NCBI RefSeq assembly: GCF_016592435.1
Contig: NZ_AP014545.1
Coordinates: forward strand, 372,001-436,000
Length of the DNA: 64,000 bases
Source of the DNA: Amphritea japonica ATCC BAA-1530
Lineage (GTDB): Bacteria > Pseudomonadota > Gammaproteobacteria > Pseudomonadales > Balneatricaceae
Direction: 5' to 3'
Position 1 is the stretch's first letter. Every line of letters begins with the position of its first letter. Positions 18,012-26,186 of this stretch are shown here, one piece after another. A program made the translations under genes and the position numbers. Under the pieces are notes generated by a model. That model saw only the letters and a program-made list of their open reading frames with translations. It made no database searches and was not told the origin of the DNA.

Positions 18012-18029
18012 GTAGACAGATTGGTCTAC
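18012..18029. promoter_or_regulatory. TetR operator 2
   Basis: GTAGACAGATTGGTCTAC repeats the arms of operator 1 with a different central six bases. It ends 35 bases before the HPP start codon, so binding would cover the promoter or the early transcript region. Confidence 0.7.
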
Positions 18030-18064
18030 TTTGTATGTTGTCCGGTAAGTTTTTGGAGAGTTAC

Positions 18065-18574
18065 ATGGCTGATCTGTTGGTGAAAATGAGAGGGGATGCC
18101 ACTTCTTTACCTGCGAAACATCCAGTCAGGAATATATTGGTTGCCGGGTTGGGTGGTTTTATTGCAATAGCGCTATTGGCCTATTTGGCAGACAGCCTGG
18201 AAACGGTACTGATAATGGGTTCTTTTGGTGCTTCCTGTGTACTCGTATTCGGGTTTCCTGATGCGCCTTTTTCACAACCCAGAAATGTGATTCTCGGGCA
18301 TTTTATTAGCACATTAACAGGGTTAACTTTTGTAATATTATTCGGTCCTGTTTGGTGGTCAGTCGCTTTGGCTGTCGGTGTTGCGATCATGTTGATGATG
18401 GCTAGCCGAACAGTACATCCGCCGGCCGGTTCAAACCCGGTCATAGTCTTTCTACTTCAGCCGGGTTGGGATTATCTGTTCTTTCCTACCCTGAGTGGTG
18501 CTGTTCTCTTGGTGCTGGTAGCACTGCTATATAACAACCTGAGCCGGTCAGATAATTATCCTAAATACTGGTAG
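18065..18574 (+). CDS. HPP-family integral membrane protein
   Basis: 169 residues from ATG 18065, preceded by TTGGAGAG. The protein has about five membrane segments and the family motif RTVHPPAGSNPVIVFL, with the HPP triplet that names the family, plus GSFGASCVLVFGFPDAPFSQ. Some HPP proteins have been linked to nitrite transport in cyanobacteria and plants, but most are uncharacterised. Here the divergent TetR regulator and its double operator suggest inducible expression in response to a chemical signal. Confidence 0.82.
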   Translation: MADLLVKMRGDATSLPAKHPVRNILVAGLGGFIAIALLAYLADSLETVLIMGSFGASCVLVFGFPDAPFSQPRNVILGHFISTLTGLTFVILFGPVWWSVALAVGVAIMLMMASRTVHPPAGSNPVIVFLLQPGWDYLFFPTLSGAVLLVLVALLYNNLSRSDNYPKYW

Positions 18575-18770
18575 CCGCAGTTGTGAGGAATTTATCAGTT
18601 GAGCGAAGAGATAGGATAATAAATAGGGGGCAGAGTCGTAATATTGTTTATCTGTAGGCGCTAGCTGTATAGAACCGAAGACGATTAGAGGGGAGAGCTT
18701 CTCTTAGACAGAGTTTTACCTGAACAGGTATGTAGTTAAGAAATAGCTAAGAGCCTGTTTCTCACTAGTA

Positions 18771-18791
18771 GGTGTCGTAAATCACGACACC
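18771..18791. terminator. Hairpin between convergent HPP and yggL genes
   Basis: GGTGTCGT (18771-18778) and ACGACACC (18784-18791) form a perfect eight-base stem with a five-base loop. There is no clear T run, so a terminator role is only likely from its position between the ends of two convergent genes. Confidence 0.4.
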
Positions 18792-18829
18792 CACTGAAGA
18801 GCTCTTCCTGGTCCATCAGGGAGTAGATA

Positions 18830-19165
18830 TTAAGCCTGGTTAATATCTACTAACTCACCTAATTCGGAACTTTCCATAGTAGGGTAAGCCTTGCACCAAT
18901 CAGCCAATTCCTGTCGCTGGCTCTCAGTAGGGGACTCGTAGCGCTGCTGCGAGAGGACGTGGCCCTGAATACCGTCAGGATCAGAGTAGCCAAAGTAGGT
19001 CAGACCCTGCTTTTCAAGCTGATCAACAAAGCTGGCAATGAAGGCGTCCAGTTCACTAGTTTCGTTGGTAGACAGCTTTACATGAATCTCAAAGAGATTA
19101 ACGGCAAATTCACCCAGGTACAGTTTTTTACGTAGGCGGCGGTTGTGCTTTTGACGTGCTTCCAT
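18830..19165 (-). CDS. yggL: YggL family 50S ribosome-binding protein (DUF469)
   Basis: 111 residues with the basic start KHNRRLRKKLYLGEF that is diagnostic of YggL, followed by an alpha/beta body (LDAFIASFVDQLEKQGLTYFG). E. coli YggL is reported to bind the large ribosomal subunit. The protein is similar in length to the E. coli one (about 108). It lies next to ssrA and smpB on the same strand, so three translation-related units are grouped here, though yggL is separated from ssrA by a terminator. Confidence 0.8.
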   Translation of the reverse strand: MEARQKHNRRLRKKLYLGEFAVNLFEIHVKLSTNETSELDAFIASFVDQLEKQGLTYFGYSDPDGIQGHVLSQQRYESPTESQRQELADWCKAYPTMESSELGELVDINQA

Positions 19166-19262
19166 GATGGAAAATCCTATTAGATTGCGTTTGTGTGGTA
19201 GCGGGTGAGGCTTACGACAAAAGCTAGTTTGGCTAGCTGCTTATCTGACCAACATAATTAAC

Positions 19263-19291
19263 AAAAAAGGCCACCCTGAGGGCGGCCTTTT
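19263..19291 (-). terminator. Terminator of ssrA
   Basis: AAAAAAGGCC and GGCCTTTT arms with an inner CCCT/AGGG pair; on the minus strand the hairpin is followed by TTTTTT. It lies 10 bases beyond the tmRNA 3' end. Confidence 0.8.
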
Positions 19292-19301
19292 CCGTGGTGT
19301 T

Positions 19302-19660
19302 TGGTGGAGATGGCGGGGGTCGAACCCGCGTCCGCCAATCCTCTGCCTCTAGATCTACATGTTTAGACACTTCTACTGAGTTAACCCGCAACGGCCCGAA
19401 GGTCAGGGCGTATAGGGCGAGCCTCTTTAAGTTTTAACCGTTCCGCTTGAGACAAAGCTTCCGGGCGATTCTATCTCGAATGACACTGCAAAATCCTCTA
19501 GTTATAGACACCTGAAGGAGCAGCGCAAGCAGACTATGCTGCTAGAGCGTAGTTATCGTCGTTTGCAACTATAACTGTGTAGTAATTGATTTACGTGATT
19601 CACTACACTCACGACATGCACCAAAGGGTTCGTAATCAGCGTCGAAGCCAAGTCATCCCC
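19302..19660 (-). ncRNA. ssrA: tmRNA (10Sa RNA)
   Basis: The 359-base RNA rescues stalled ribosomes together with SmpB. On the minus strand it starts GGGGATGACTTGGCTTCGAC, the conserved tRNA-like 5' half, and ends CGGGTTCGACCCCCGCCA then TCTCCACCA, a T-arm, acceptor stem and encoded CCA. The tag reading frame is at 19534-19566 and encodes ANDDNYALAA followed by TAG, differing from the E. coli tag ANDENYALAA only at the fourth residue. smpB lies 120 bases upstream on the same strand. Confidence 0.97.
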
Positions 19661-19711
19661 ATAGTGTTTCTGACAGCAGAGGAACAGGTTCGTTCTCTGA
19701 ATCAGGCGGCC

Positions 19712-19717
19712 ATTATA
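19712..19717 (-). promoter_or_regulatory. -10 box of the ssrA promoter
   Basis: The minus strand reads TATAAT at 19717-19712. Transcription would start near 19705, about 45 bases before the mature 5' end, consistent with a precursor trimmed by RNase P. A -35 box is weak (TTGATG with a 19-base spacer). Confidence 0.5.
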
Positions 19718-19780
19718 GCCGTTATGACAAAACTTACATCAACAATTACGCCGATATAAAAAGAAAGTGTAAAAAGAGGC

Positions 19781-20254
19781 TTACTTTGCCGCCATTATGC
19801 GTTGCTTCTGGCGGTTCCAGTCGCGATCTTTTTCTGTATCCCGCTTATCGTGCTGCTTTTTACCTTTAGCCAGTGCAATTTCACACTTAACTTTGTCGTT
19901 CTTCCAATACAGGGACAAAGCAACACAGGTGAAGCCTTGCGCTTGTGTGGCACCGATCAGGCGATCGATCTCACGACGGTTGAGCAGCAGTTTTCGTTGC
20001 CGGGTAGGATCGGCAACAACGTGAGTACAGGCTGTTTTCAGTGGCGTAAAATGGGCACCAACGAGCCAGGCTTCGCTGTTATGTATAATCACATAGGATT
20101 CTACAAGCTGAGCGCGGCCATCGCGGAGACTTTTTACTTCCCATCCTGCCAGAGCCATTCCAGCCTCAAACTTGGTATCGATATGATACTCATGCCGGGC
20201 TTTTTTGTTCTGACAGATGGTGTTGCTACTGATTTTTGGTTTCTTCTTTGCCAT
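19781..20254 (-). CDS. smpB: SsrA-binding protein SmpB
   Basis: 157 residues, the usual length. SmpB binds tmRNA and places it in the ribosomal A site. Landmarks are [34 protein letters not shown], and the lysine-rich C-terminal tail [20 protein letters not shown] that inserts into the mRNA channel. The gene is directly upstream of ssrA on the same strand. Confidence 0.96.
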   Translation of the reverse strand: MAKKKPKISSNTICQNKKARHEYHIDTKFEAGMALAGWEVKSLRDGRAQLVESYVIIHNSEAWLVGAHFTPLKTACTHVVADPTRQRKLLLNRREIDRLIGATQAQGFTCVALSLYWKNDKVKCEIALAKGKKQHDKRDTEKDRDWNRQKQRIMAAK

Positions 20255-20455
20255 GGGGCGCGATTATATAGAGCACTGCAATGCAATGAAAGCGAATTGA
20301 ATCGCTGGAAGCGTATGAACGCAATAAGTGGAGTGATAAAACTAATGTCGGTTTTTTATCACTGGTCTGGCCAGTATCATTGAATTAGGTGGCTATAATA
20401 TGGACAATGCGCCTGGTTTACTATTTGAAATATCCGTCTACTTTAAGAGATTTAC

Positions 20456-21820
20456 ATGAAAGACCGTCAGAATATTCATGGTTCATGGGCTAACCGCTGG
20501 ATCTTTATCATGGCTGCAACAGGATCAGCAGTCGGCTTGGGTAACATCTGGAAGTTTCCATATATCGCGGGTGAAAATGGCGGCGGTGCTTTTGTACTGG
20601 TCTACCTGTTGTTTATTCTGGGTGTTGGTGTGCCCATTATGATGGCCGAGGTGCTGGTGGGGCGCCGGGGACGTCAAAGCCCTATCAATTCGATGCGCGA
20701 GGTTGCGATTGAGTCAGATCATTCGCCTAAATGGGCGCTGGTGGGGTGGATGGGTGCTCTGGCCGGATTTTTGATTTTCTCATTCTACTCGGTAGTTGCC
20801 GGGTGGGTGCTGGCGTACGTTGCGGCGATGGCCAACGGCGACTTTCTTGATGTGGGCAGCGAGCAGGCGGGTAAGGTCTTTAGTGATCTGCTGGCCGATC
20901 CGCAGACTCTGTTGATCTGGCACTCAGTATTTGTAGTGCTTGTGATGGTGGTGTTACTGGGCGGTGTGAATAAGGGCCTTGAGCGGGCCACTAAACTGAT
21001 GATGCCTGCTCTGTTTGTCTTGTTGCTGGTATTACTGGGTTATTCGATGACGTCTGGGTCTTTTGGTGAGGGCCTGGATTTTCTTTTCCATTTTGACCCT
21101 TCTGAACTGTCCTGGGATGCCGTGCTGGTTGCGCTGGGGCACTCCTTCTTTACCTTGTCACTGGGTATGGGCTCAATCATGGCTTATGGCTCCTATATGC
21201 CTAAGAACGCTTCGATAGGGGGGACGGTGCTGACCATTGCTGCGCTGGATACCGCTATTGCGCTAATCGCGGGAATGGCGATCTTTCCAATCGTATTCGC
21301 TAACTCACTGGACCCGGGTGCAGGCCCGGGTTTGATGTTTATTACTCTGCCGGTGGCCTTCGGGCAGATGCCGGGTGGCCAGGTCTTTGGCTTCCTGTTC
21401 TTCGTGCTGGTAGCGCTGGCAGCCTGGACCTCTGCGATCTCGCTGATGGAGCCTGGTGTTGCCTGGATGGTAGAGAAGTTTGGCCTTAAGCGTGGCCCGG
21501 TTTGTATTCTGCTGGGGCTGGTTGTCTGGCTGTTGGGTATCGCGGCGCTGAGCTCGTTCAATTTCGGTAGCGATATCTCCTTGTTTGGTATGAATATTTT
21601 CGACTTCCTCGATTTTATAACCGCGAATGTCTTCCTGCCGTTGGGCGGCTTGTTTGTGGCCTGCTTTGCCGGTTGGGCGCTGAAGCAAAAAGTAACCCGT
21701 GAAGAACTGGCAATGGCTAATCCGGGCTATTATCTGGCCTGGTCGGTTGCGATCCGTTATATTGCACCTGTCGCGGTTGCCGCGATCTTTATTTTGAACC
21801 TGATCGAAAAACTGGGCTGA
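20456..21820 (+). CDS. Sodium-dependent transporter, NSS/SNF family (second paralogue)
   Basis: 454 residues, about 11-12 membrane segments. NRWIFIMAATGSAVGLGNIW followed by KFPYIAGENGGGAFVLVYL is the TM1 region with unwound substrate and sodium sites. It is clearly paralogous to the transporter at 9143-10558 along its whole length, sharing motifs such as RRGRQSPINSMR and LSLGMGSIMAYGSYMPKN. ATG 20456 follows AAGAGA. Its stop is four bases before ratA, so the two could be co-transcribed, although no functional link is known. It probably imports an amino acid; the substrate is undetermined. Confidence 0.88.
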   Translation: MKDRQNIHGSWANRWIFIMAATGSAVGLGNIWKFPYIAGENGGGAFVLVYLLFILGVGVPIMMAEVLVGRRGRQSPINSMREVAIESDHSPKWALVGWMGALAGFLIFSFYSVVAGWVLAYVAAMANGDFLDVGSEQAGKVFSDLLADPQTLLIWHSVFVVLVMVVLLGGVNKGLERATKLMMPALFVLLLVLLGYSMTSGSFGEGLDFLFHFDPSELSWDAVLVALGHSFFTLSLGMGSIMAYGSYMPKNASIGGTVLTIAALDTAIALIAGMAIFPIVFANSLDPGAGPGLMFITLPVAFGQMPGGQVFGFLFFVLVALAAWTSAISLMEPGVAWMVEKFGLKRGPVCILLGLVVWLLGIAALSSFNFGSDISLFGMNIFDFLDFITANVFLPLGGLFVACFAGWALKQKVTREELAMANPGYYLAWSVAIRYIAPVAVAAIFILNLIEKLG

Positions 21821-21824
21821 TTGA

Positions 21825-22256
21825 ATGACACAGGTAGACCGGAGTGCATTGGTGCTTCACACAGCAGAGCAGATGTTTGATCTGGTAAATGATGTGGAAA
21901 GCTATCCGCAGTTTCTGCCCTGGTGTTCCGGTACTACCCTGATTGAGTCTACAGATACGACGATGCAGGCGAGTCTGATGGTGGCTAAGGCGGGTCTTAA
22001 ATACAGCTTTACCACCCGCAATGAGCACGAACGTCCGGGGAAGATCCGGATAGAACTGGTCGAAGGCCCGTTTTCCAGTCTTTCCGGTGTTTGGTTATTT
22101 CAACCGCTGAGCGATGAGGCTTGTAAGGTGAGTCTCAGCCTGCAGTTTGATTTTTCCGGTAAACTGGCTAGCCTGGCGATGGGTAAAGTCTTCAATCAGA
22201 TGGCGGTGACCATGGTTGATGCCTTCGTGAGTCGTGCTGATCAGGTTTATGGTTAA
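21825..22256 (+). CDS. ratA: RatA/COQ10-type START-domain protein
   Basis: 143 residues of the polyketide cyclase/START fold. MTQVDRSALVLHTAEQMFDL, VNDVESYPQFLPWC and the C-terminal MAVTMVDAFVSRADQVYG are typical. In E. coli RatA was reported to inhibit 70S ribosome assembly, while homologues (Coq10) bind ubiquinone and support respiration; which role applies here cannot be told. The downstream rnfH-like gene is the usual partner. Confidence 0.85.
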   Translation: MTQVDRSALVLHTAEQMFDLVNDVESYPQFLPWCSGTTLIESTDTTMQASLMVAKAGLKYSFTTRNEHERPGKIRIELVEGPFSSLSGVWLFQPLSDEACKVSLSLQFDFSGKLASLAMGKVFNQMAVTMVDAFVSRADQVYG

Positions 22257-22294
22257 GTGTTTAGGATTAATAGATTAAGGTCGGGGGTACAGAG

Positions 22295-22603
22295 ATGATT
22301 AAGGTTGAAGTAGCATTTGCGCTACCCCATGAGCAGAAAATTATATCACTGCAGGTAGCGGAAGATTGTTCTGCTTATGAAGCGGTGATTCAGTCCCGTA
22401 TTGTTGAGATCTATCCTCAGATTGATCCGGAGAATGATTCAATGGGCATTTTTGGTAAGGGAATTCCTGATCCGAAAAGCTATATTCTTAAACCGGATCA
22501 GCGAGTGGAGATTTACCGTCCATTAATTGCTGATCCGAAAGAGGTGCGGGCTCGCCGGGCTGCGAAGGCGAAAGCTGAGCGGGAAGCGGAAGAGGCTAAA
22601 TAG
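22295..22603 (+). CDS. rnfH: RnfH family ubiquitin-like protein
   Basis: 102 residues with a beta-grasp pattern: IKVEVAFALPHEQKIISLQV, then GIFGKGIPDPKSYILKPDQR and VEIYRPLIADPKEVRARRAA, which is the strongly conserved RnfH end, followed by a charged tail. It follows ratA, the standard order in gammaproteobacteria. RnfH function is not established; it was named from a place in an rnf operon of Rhodobacter. Confidence 0.88.
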   Translation: MIKVEVAFALPHEQKIISLQVAEDCSAYEAVIQSRIVEIYPQIDPENDSMGIFGKGIPDPKSYILKPDQRVEIYRPLIADPKEVRARRAAKAKAEREAEEAK

Positions 22604-22620
22604 TCTCCGATTTCAGACCT

Positions 22621-22648
22621 AAAAAAACCGGACGATGTCGGTTTTTTT
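22621..22648. terminator. Bidirectional terminator between rnfH and bamE
   Basis: A seven-A run and seven-T run flank ACCG...CGGT with an inner GACGATGTC, so a hairpin with a T tail forms on both strands. It separates convergent rnfH and bamE. Confidence 0.75.
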
Positions 22649-22690
22649 ATAAGACTGTCGATGTTGAAAGCAGATATGATTTTCTGTAGC

Positions 22691-23029
22691 TTACTGCTGC
22701 TGTCCACCTGGACGGAAGTCGCCGGCCAGACCCGATAGCCTGCCCGCGTCGTCAAAAAGCACGGTTAGCTGTTGCTGAGTTACAGTACCGGTTTCACCGT
22801 ACTGGTTGCGATAGACATAGTCCCAGCGGTTACTGCTGAAGGTGTCTGTAATCAACGGTGTACCCAGTACATAGCGTACCTGGTTTTGTGTCATCCCTGG
22901 GCGGAGGGTGTCGACCATTTCCTGAGTAACCACGTTACCCTGAGGGATATCGATCTTGTAAACTCCGGGAAATTCGGCACACCCGGAAAGCAAAATAGCA
23001 GCAATAACGCTAATAAGAATTTTTTGCAT
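22691..23029 (-). CDS. bamE: Outer membrane protein assembly factor BamE
   Basis: 112 residues from ATG 23029; an upstream in-frame start at 23089 would add 20 residues before the signal peptide. The signal peptide [17 protein letters not shown] ends in a lipobox. The body [37 protein letters not shown] and [14 protein letters not shown] is the SmpA/OmlA domain. BamE is a lipoprotein subunit of the Bam complex, which folds outer-membrane beta-barrels. It is divergent from fur, a gammaproteobacterial arrangement. Confidence 0.95.
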   Translation of the reverse strand: MQKILISVIAAILLSGCAEFPGVYKIDIPQGNVVTQEMVDTLRPGMTQNQVRYVLGTPLITDTFSSNRWDYVYRNQYGETGTVTQQQLTVLFDDAGRLSGLAGDFRPGGQQQ

Positions 23030-23119
23030 TAGTAAATGACTTCCACTTTCGCGTATAAAATCAGATAATTGGAATCGCAAGTCTAACATTCGTTGCGATA
23101 AACATCATAGAGAAAGATT

Positions 23120-23548
23120 ATGGCACATGAAAATCAAGAATTAAGAAACGCCGGCCTGAAGGTAACCCTGCCTCGGGTAAAAATTTATCAGATTCTTGAA
23201 AAAGCAGGTGAAGGCGATCATTTCAGTGCTGAAGATATTTACAAGCTTTTGTTGGAACACAACGAAGATGTAGGTCTGGCGACGGTTTACCGGGTGCTGA
23301 CTCAGTTTGAAGCGGCGGGTTTGGTTTCACGACATCATTTTGAGGGTGGTCATTCTGTCTTTGAACTGACGCAGGATGAACAGCACGATCATATTGTCTG
23401 TGTGAAATGCGGTAAGGTTCGGGAATTTAGCGACCCTGCATTAAAAGACCGTCAGGATCAGATTGCTCAGGAGCTGGGTTTTAAAATTACCGACCGGACG
23501 CTCTATCTGTATGGCGAATGTGCAGAAGGGTGCAGCCCTAAAGCCTAA
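23120..23548 (+). CDS. fur: Ferric uptake regulator Fur
   Basis: 142 residues. The winged helix (FSAEDIYKLLLEHNEDVGLA then TVYRVLTQFEAAGLV) is followed by the metal-binding dimerisation domain with HHFEGGHSVFEL, DEQHDHIVCVKCGKV and a C-terminal CAEGC. Fur represses iron-uptake genes when loaded with Fe(II). It could control the TonB system or the Slam/lipoprotein pair in this window, but no canonical Fur box was found at either. Confidence 0.96.
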   Translation: MAHENQELRNAGLKVTLPRVKIYQILEKAGEGDHFSAEDIYKLLLEHNEDVGLATVYRVLTQFEAAGLVSRHHFEGGHSVFELTQDEQHDHIVCVKCGKVREFSDPALKDRQDQIAQELGFKITDRTLYLYGECAEGCSPKA

Positions 23549-23566
23549 GGCTGGCGATGGCAGCAT

Positions 23567-23596
23567 AAAAAAAACCGGCAATGGCCGGTTTTTTTG
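23567..23596. terminator. Bidirectional terminator between fur and recN
   Basis: AAAAAAAACCGGC and GCCGGTTTTTTT arms around a short loop (AAT-G), between two convergent genes. Confidence 0.85.
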
Positions 23597-23610
23597 TGTC
23601 TGAACGTTAA

Positions 23611-25287
23611 TCAGCTTCTGGCGTCTGCTAGTCCCAGCATTTCACGCGCATGATCCAGTGAGGTTTCAGTCACATCAATTCCGCCCAGCATACGCGCTAC
23701 TTCCCCAACCCGCTGATCGATCTTGAGTCGGTCGATTCGGGTGATCGTTTTGTCTTTCACCGTTTGCTTGCTGACGAACAGGTGCTGATGGCCCTGCGAG
23801 GCCACCTGCGGTTGGTGAGTGACCACTAAAATCTGATTGTTCTCACCTAATTGACGCAGTAATTTACCGACCACTTCCGCGATAGCGCCACCGATGCCCA
23901 CATCGACCTCATCAAAGATGAGTGTCGGTGTGCTGGACGTTTGTGCGGTGATAACCTGAATAGCCAGAGATACCCTTGATAGCTCGCCCCCTGATGCAAC
24001 CTTGTTCAGGGGTCTGGGAGGTTGTCCTGCGTTAGTCGAAATAAGGAATTCAACTTCCTCAAGACCGTGAGCGCTGAGATGATCTTTAGTGTAAGGGGTG
24101 AGGCCTACAGTCAGTTTCGCCGCTTCCATACCTAAACTGTGAAGCTGTTTGTCTACATCGCTAGAGAGGGCTTTGGCGGCTTTGATGCGAACCTTGCTGA
24201 GTTTTTCTGCGCTGTTCAGGAATGTTTTGCGTGCCTCTTGGGTTTCCTGATGCAGTTGCTCCAGAGCCTGATCTGAAAGATTCAGATTTTCCAGCTCGGA
24301 GTGAATGTCCTGGTGGAATCTGGATAACTGCTCAGCGGGAATTCGGTGTTTACGCGCCAGATCGAAAATAGCGCTCAGTCGACTTTCGACGATCGCTTGT
24401 CGTTCCGGGTTCAGCTCAACCCGTTCGAGATAGTGGCTAATCTCCTGTGCCGCTTCTTCGATCTGAATATGGGCGCTGTTGAGCATCTCGACTGTTTGGG
24501 TAATCGAAGGTGAGGTGCCTTTAATGTTCTCTAACAGGTGCTGGCATTGGTTGATTAAGCTCAGACAGTTGGTGGTCTCATCTTCGCTGGTTAGTTGCAG
24601 TATTTGCTGGCCTGACTGGATAATCTCACCGGCATTGGCCAGTGTGCTTTGTTCTTCAACTAATGCTTCGAATTCGCCTTCGGTTAGCTCAAGTTGCTCA
24701 AGTTCTTCCGCCTGATAACTTAACAGTTGTAGCCGCGCGGTTTGTTCTTCGCTTTGAGCGGAGAGTTGTTGCAGGCGTTTGTTAAGGGTGTTCCAGTTAC
24801 GAAACAGCTGGCGGGTCTGTTTGGCCAGCTCTGCTTTGCCGGAATAAGCATCTAACAGATAGCGGTGATGATCTTTTTTCAGTAGTCGCTGGTGTTCATG
24901 CTGCCCGTGAATCTCAATCAGGTACTCGCCCAGTTCTTTCACTTTAGTGATGGGACAGGGGCTGCCGTTAATATAGCTGCGCGAGCGACCTTCGCTGGTA
25001 ATGACTCTGCGAAGGATACATTCGTCATCATCCATATCCTGGAGCTGTAGCCATTTCCTGGCGCTGGGGATGTTAGTGATGTCGAAACTGGCGATGATTT
25101 CTGCACGCTCTGCGCCTTTGCGCACTGAGCCCATGTCTGCCCGGTCGCCCAGAGTGAGCCCCAGAGCATCCAGCATAATTGACTTGCCCGCACCGGTTTC
25201 GCCACTGACAACGGTCATACCGGCGTCCAGTTCCAGATCCAGTTCCTCGACAATGGCGTAATTGCGAATATTGAGTTGAGTCAGCAT
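23611..25287 (-). CDS. recN: DNA repair protein RecN
   Basis: 558 residues, an SMC-like ATPase that acts in double-strand break repair. The Walker A motif [11 protein letters not shown] is at about residue 30, followed by a long coiled-coil region and, near the C-terminus, the signature [13 protein letters not shown] and Walker [14 protein letters not shown]. Full length for the family. The start ATG 25287 is shared with an AT-rich promoter region divergent from grpE. Confidence 0.95.
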   Translation of the reverse strand: MLTQLNIRNYAIVEELDLELDAGMTVVSGETGAGKSIMLDALGLTLGDRADMGSVRKGAERAEIIASFDITNIPSARKWLQLQDMDDDECILRRVITSEGRSRSYINGSPCPITKVKELGEYLIEIHGQHEHQRLLKKDHHRYLLDAYSGKAELAKQTRQLFRNWNTLNKRLQQLSAQSEEQTARLQLLSYQAEELEQLELTEGEFEALVEEQSTLANAGEIIQSGQQILQLTSEDETTNCLSLINQCQHLLENIKGTSPSITQTVEMLNSAHIQIEEAAQEISHYLERVELNPERQAIVESRLSAIFDLARKHRIPAEQLSRFHQDIHSELENLNLSDQALEQLHQETQEARKTFLNSAEKLSKVRIKAAKALSSDVDKQLHSLGMEAAKLTVGLTPYTKDHLSAHGLEEVEFLISTNAGQPPRPLNKVASGGELSRVSLAIQVITAQTSSTPTLIFDEVDVGIGGAIAEVVGKLLRQLGENNQILVVTHQPQVASQGHQHLFVSKQTVKDKTITRIDRLKIDQRVGEVARMLGGIDVTETSLDHAREMLGLADARS

Positions 25288-25392
25288 AGGGTTTTATCTG
25301 TGTTTTTATACAGTGTTTTATTTATATGCCAATAATTATGGATGCGCAATGATTAACTACTCAGTCTGGTTAAAAAAAACTCAGAAAAACCA

Positions 25393-25420
25393 CTTGAATC
25401 CAGTTGTCTTAGCCCCATAT
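25393..25420 (+). promoter_or_regulatory. Heat-shock (sigma-32-type) promoter of grpE
   Basis: CTTGAAT (25393-25399), a 13-base spacer and CCCCATAT (25413-25420) match the RpoH consensus CTTGAAA-N13-CCCCATNT with a single -35 mismatch. It lies 45 bases before the grpE start codon. Confidence 0.82.
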
Positions 25421-25465
25421 ACAAGCTCAATAGAAATTTTAAATATCAGATGGTTGGAGAGAGTG

Positions 25466-26065
25466 ATGTCAGGCGAAGATAAATCTCAGGTTGACGAGAT
25501 GCAGCCAGAAACAGTAACTGATGCGGTCGACAGCGCTGCGGCAGCTGATGAGACTGTTGAAACAGCTGCTGAACAAGCCTCTGAAGCGGATGTGGATGCT
25601 TTACAGCTGGCGTTAGCGCAAGCGCAGGATCAAACGGCTGCACTGATGGATCAGGAGCTGCGTACCCGTGCTGAGATGCAAAACATACGCCGCCGGGCTG
25701 AGCAGGATGTTGAAAAAGCGCATAAGTTTGCGTTGGAAAAGTTTACCAATGAGCTGCTGCCAGTGGTTGATAGCCTGGAGCGGGCGATTGAGGCCAGCGT
25801 CAGTGATGATGAAGCGGTAAAGGTATTGCGTGAAGGCGTAGAGATGACATTGAACATGTTCGTCTCTGGCCTGGGTAAGTTTAATGTTGAGCAGCATAAT
25901 CCTGCCGGTGAGGCTTTTAATCCGGAACTGCATCAGGCGATGTCGATGGTGCCAAATCCTGAGGTGCCGGCTAACCATGTGATGGCCGTTATGCAGAAAG
26001 GTTATAGCCTGAACAGTCGCTTGATTCGTCCGGCGATGGTGATTGTGTCTAAGGGCGCAGAGTAA
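25466..26065 (+). CDS. grpE: Nucleotide exchange factor GrpE
   Basis: 199 residues from ATG 25466, with GGAGAGAG upstream. The longer open frame from 25313 crosses the heat-shock promoter and is not coding. The N-terminus is acidic and disordered, then a long coiled coil ([19 protein letters not shown]), then the beta-wing end [20 protein letters not shown]. GrpE releases ADP from DnaK. It starts the grpE-dnaK-dnaJ group; no hrcA is seen upstream, consistent with sigma-32 rather than CIRCE control. Confidence 0.95.
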   Translation: MSGEDKSQVDEMQPETVTDAVDSAAAADETVETAAEQASEADVDALQLALAQAQDQTAALMDQELRTRAEMQNIRRRAEQDVEKAHKFALEKFTNELLPVVDSLERAIEASVSDDEAVKVLREGVEMTLNMFVSGLGKFNVEQHNPAGEAFNPELHQAMSMVPNPEVPANHVMAVMQKGYSLNSRLIRPAMVIVSKGAE

Positions 26066-26094
26066 ATAGTCGCTGACTTAGTTGGTTGCAGGGT

Positions 26095-26123
26095 CTTGAA
26101 ACTTAAAAAACCGCACCAATATA
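26095..26123 (+). promoter_or_regulatory. Probable heat-shock promoter of dnaK
   Basis: A perfect -35 CTTGAAA (26095-26101) is followed after about 14 bases by CCAATATA, a weaker match to CCCCATNT. It is 65 bases before dnaK and would allow dnaK-dnaJ expression apart from grpE. Confidence 0.55.
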
Positions 26124-26186
26124 GCTAGCAAGTTAGAAAAGAATTTAGCCCGTCATAACGGGCGCCGAATTACGGGAGTGATTGAA

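Noticed and set aside
25313-25465. N-terminal extension of GrpE
   Set aside because: The extra 51 codons cross the heat-shock promoter and lack family similarity; ATG 25466 has a good ribosome site.
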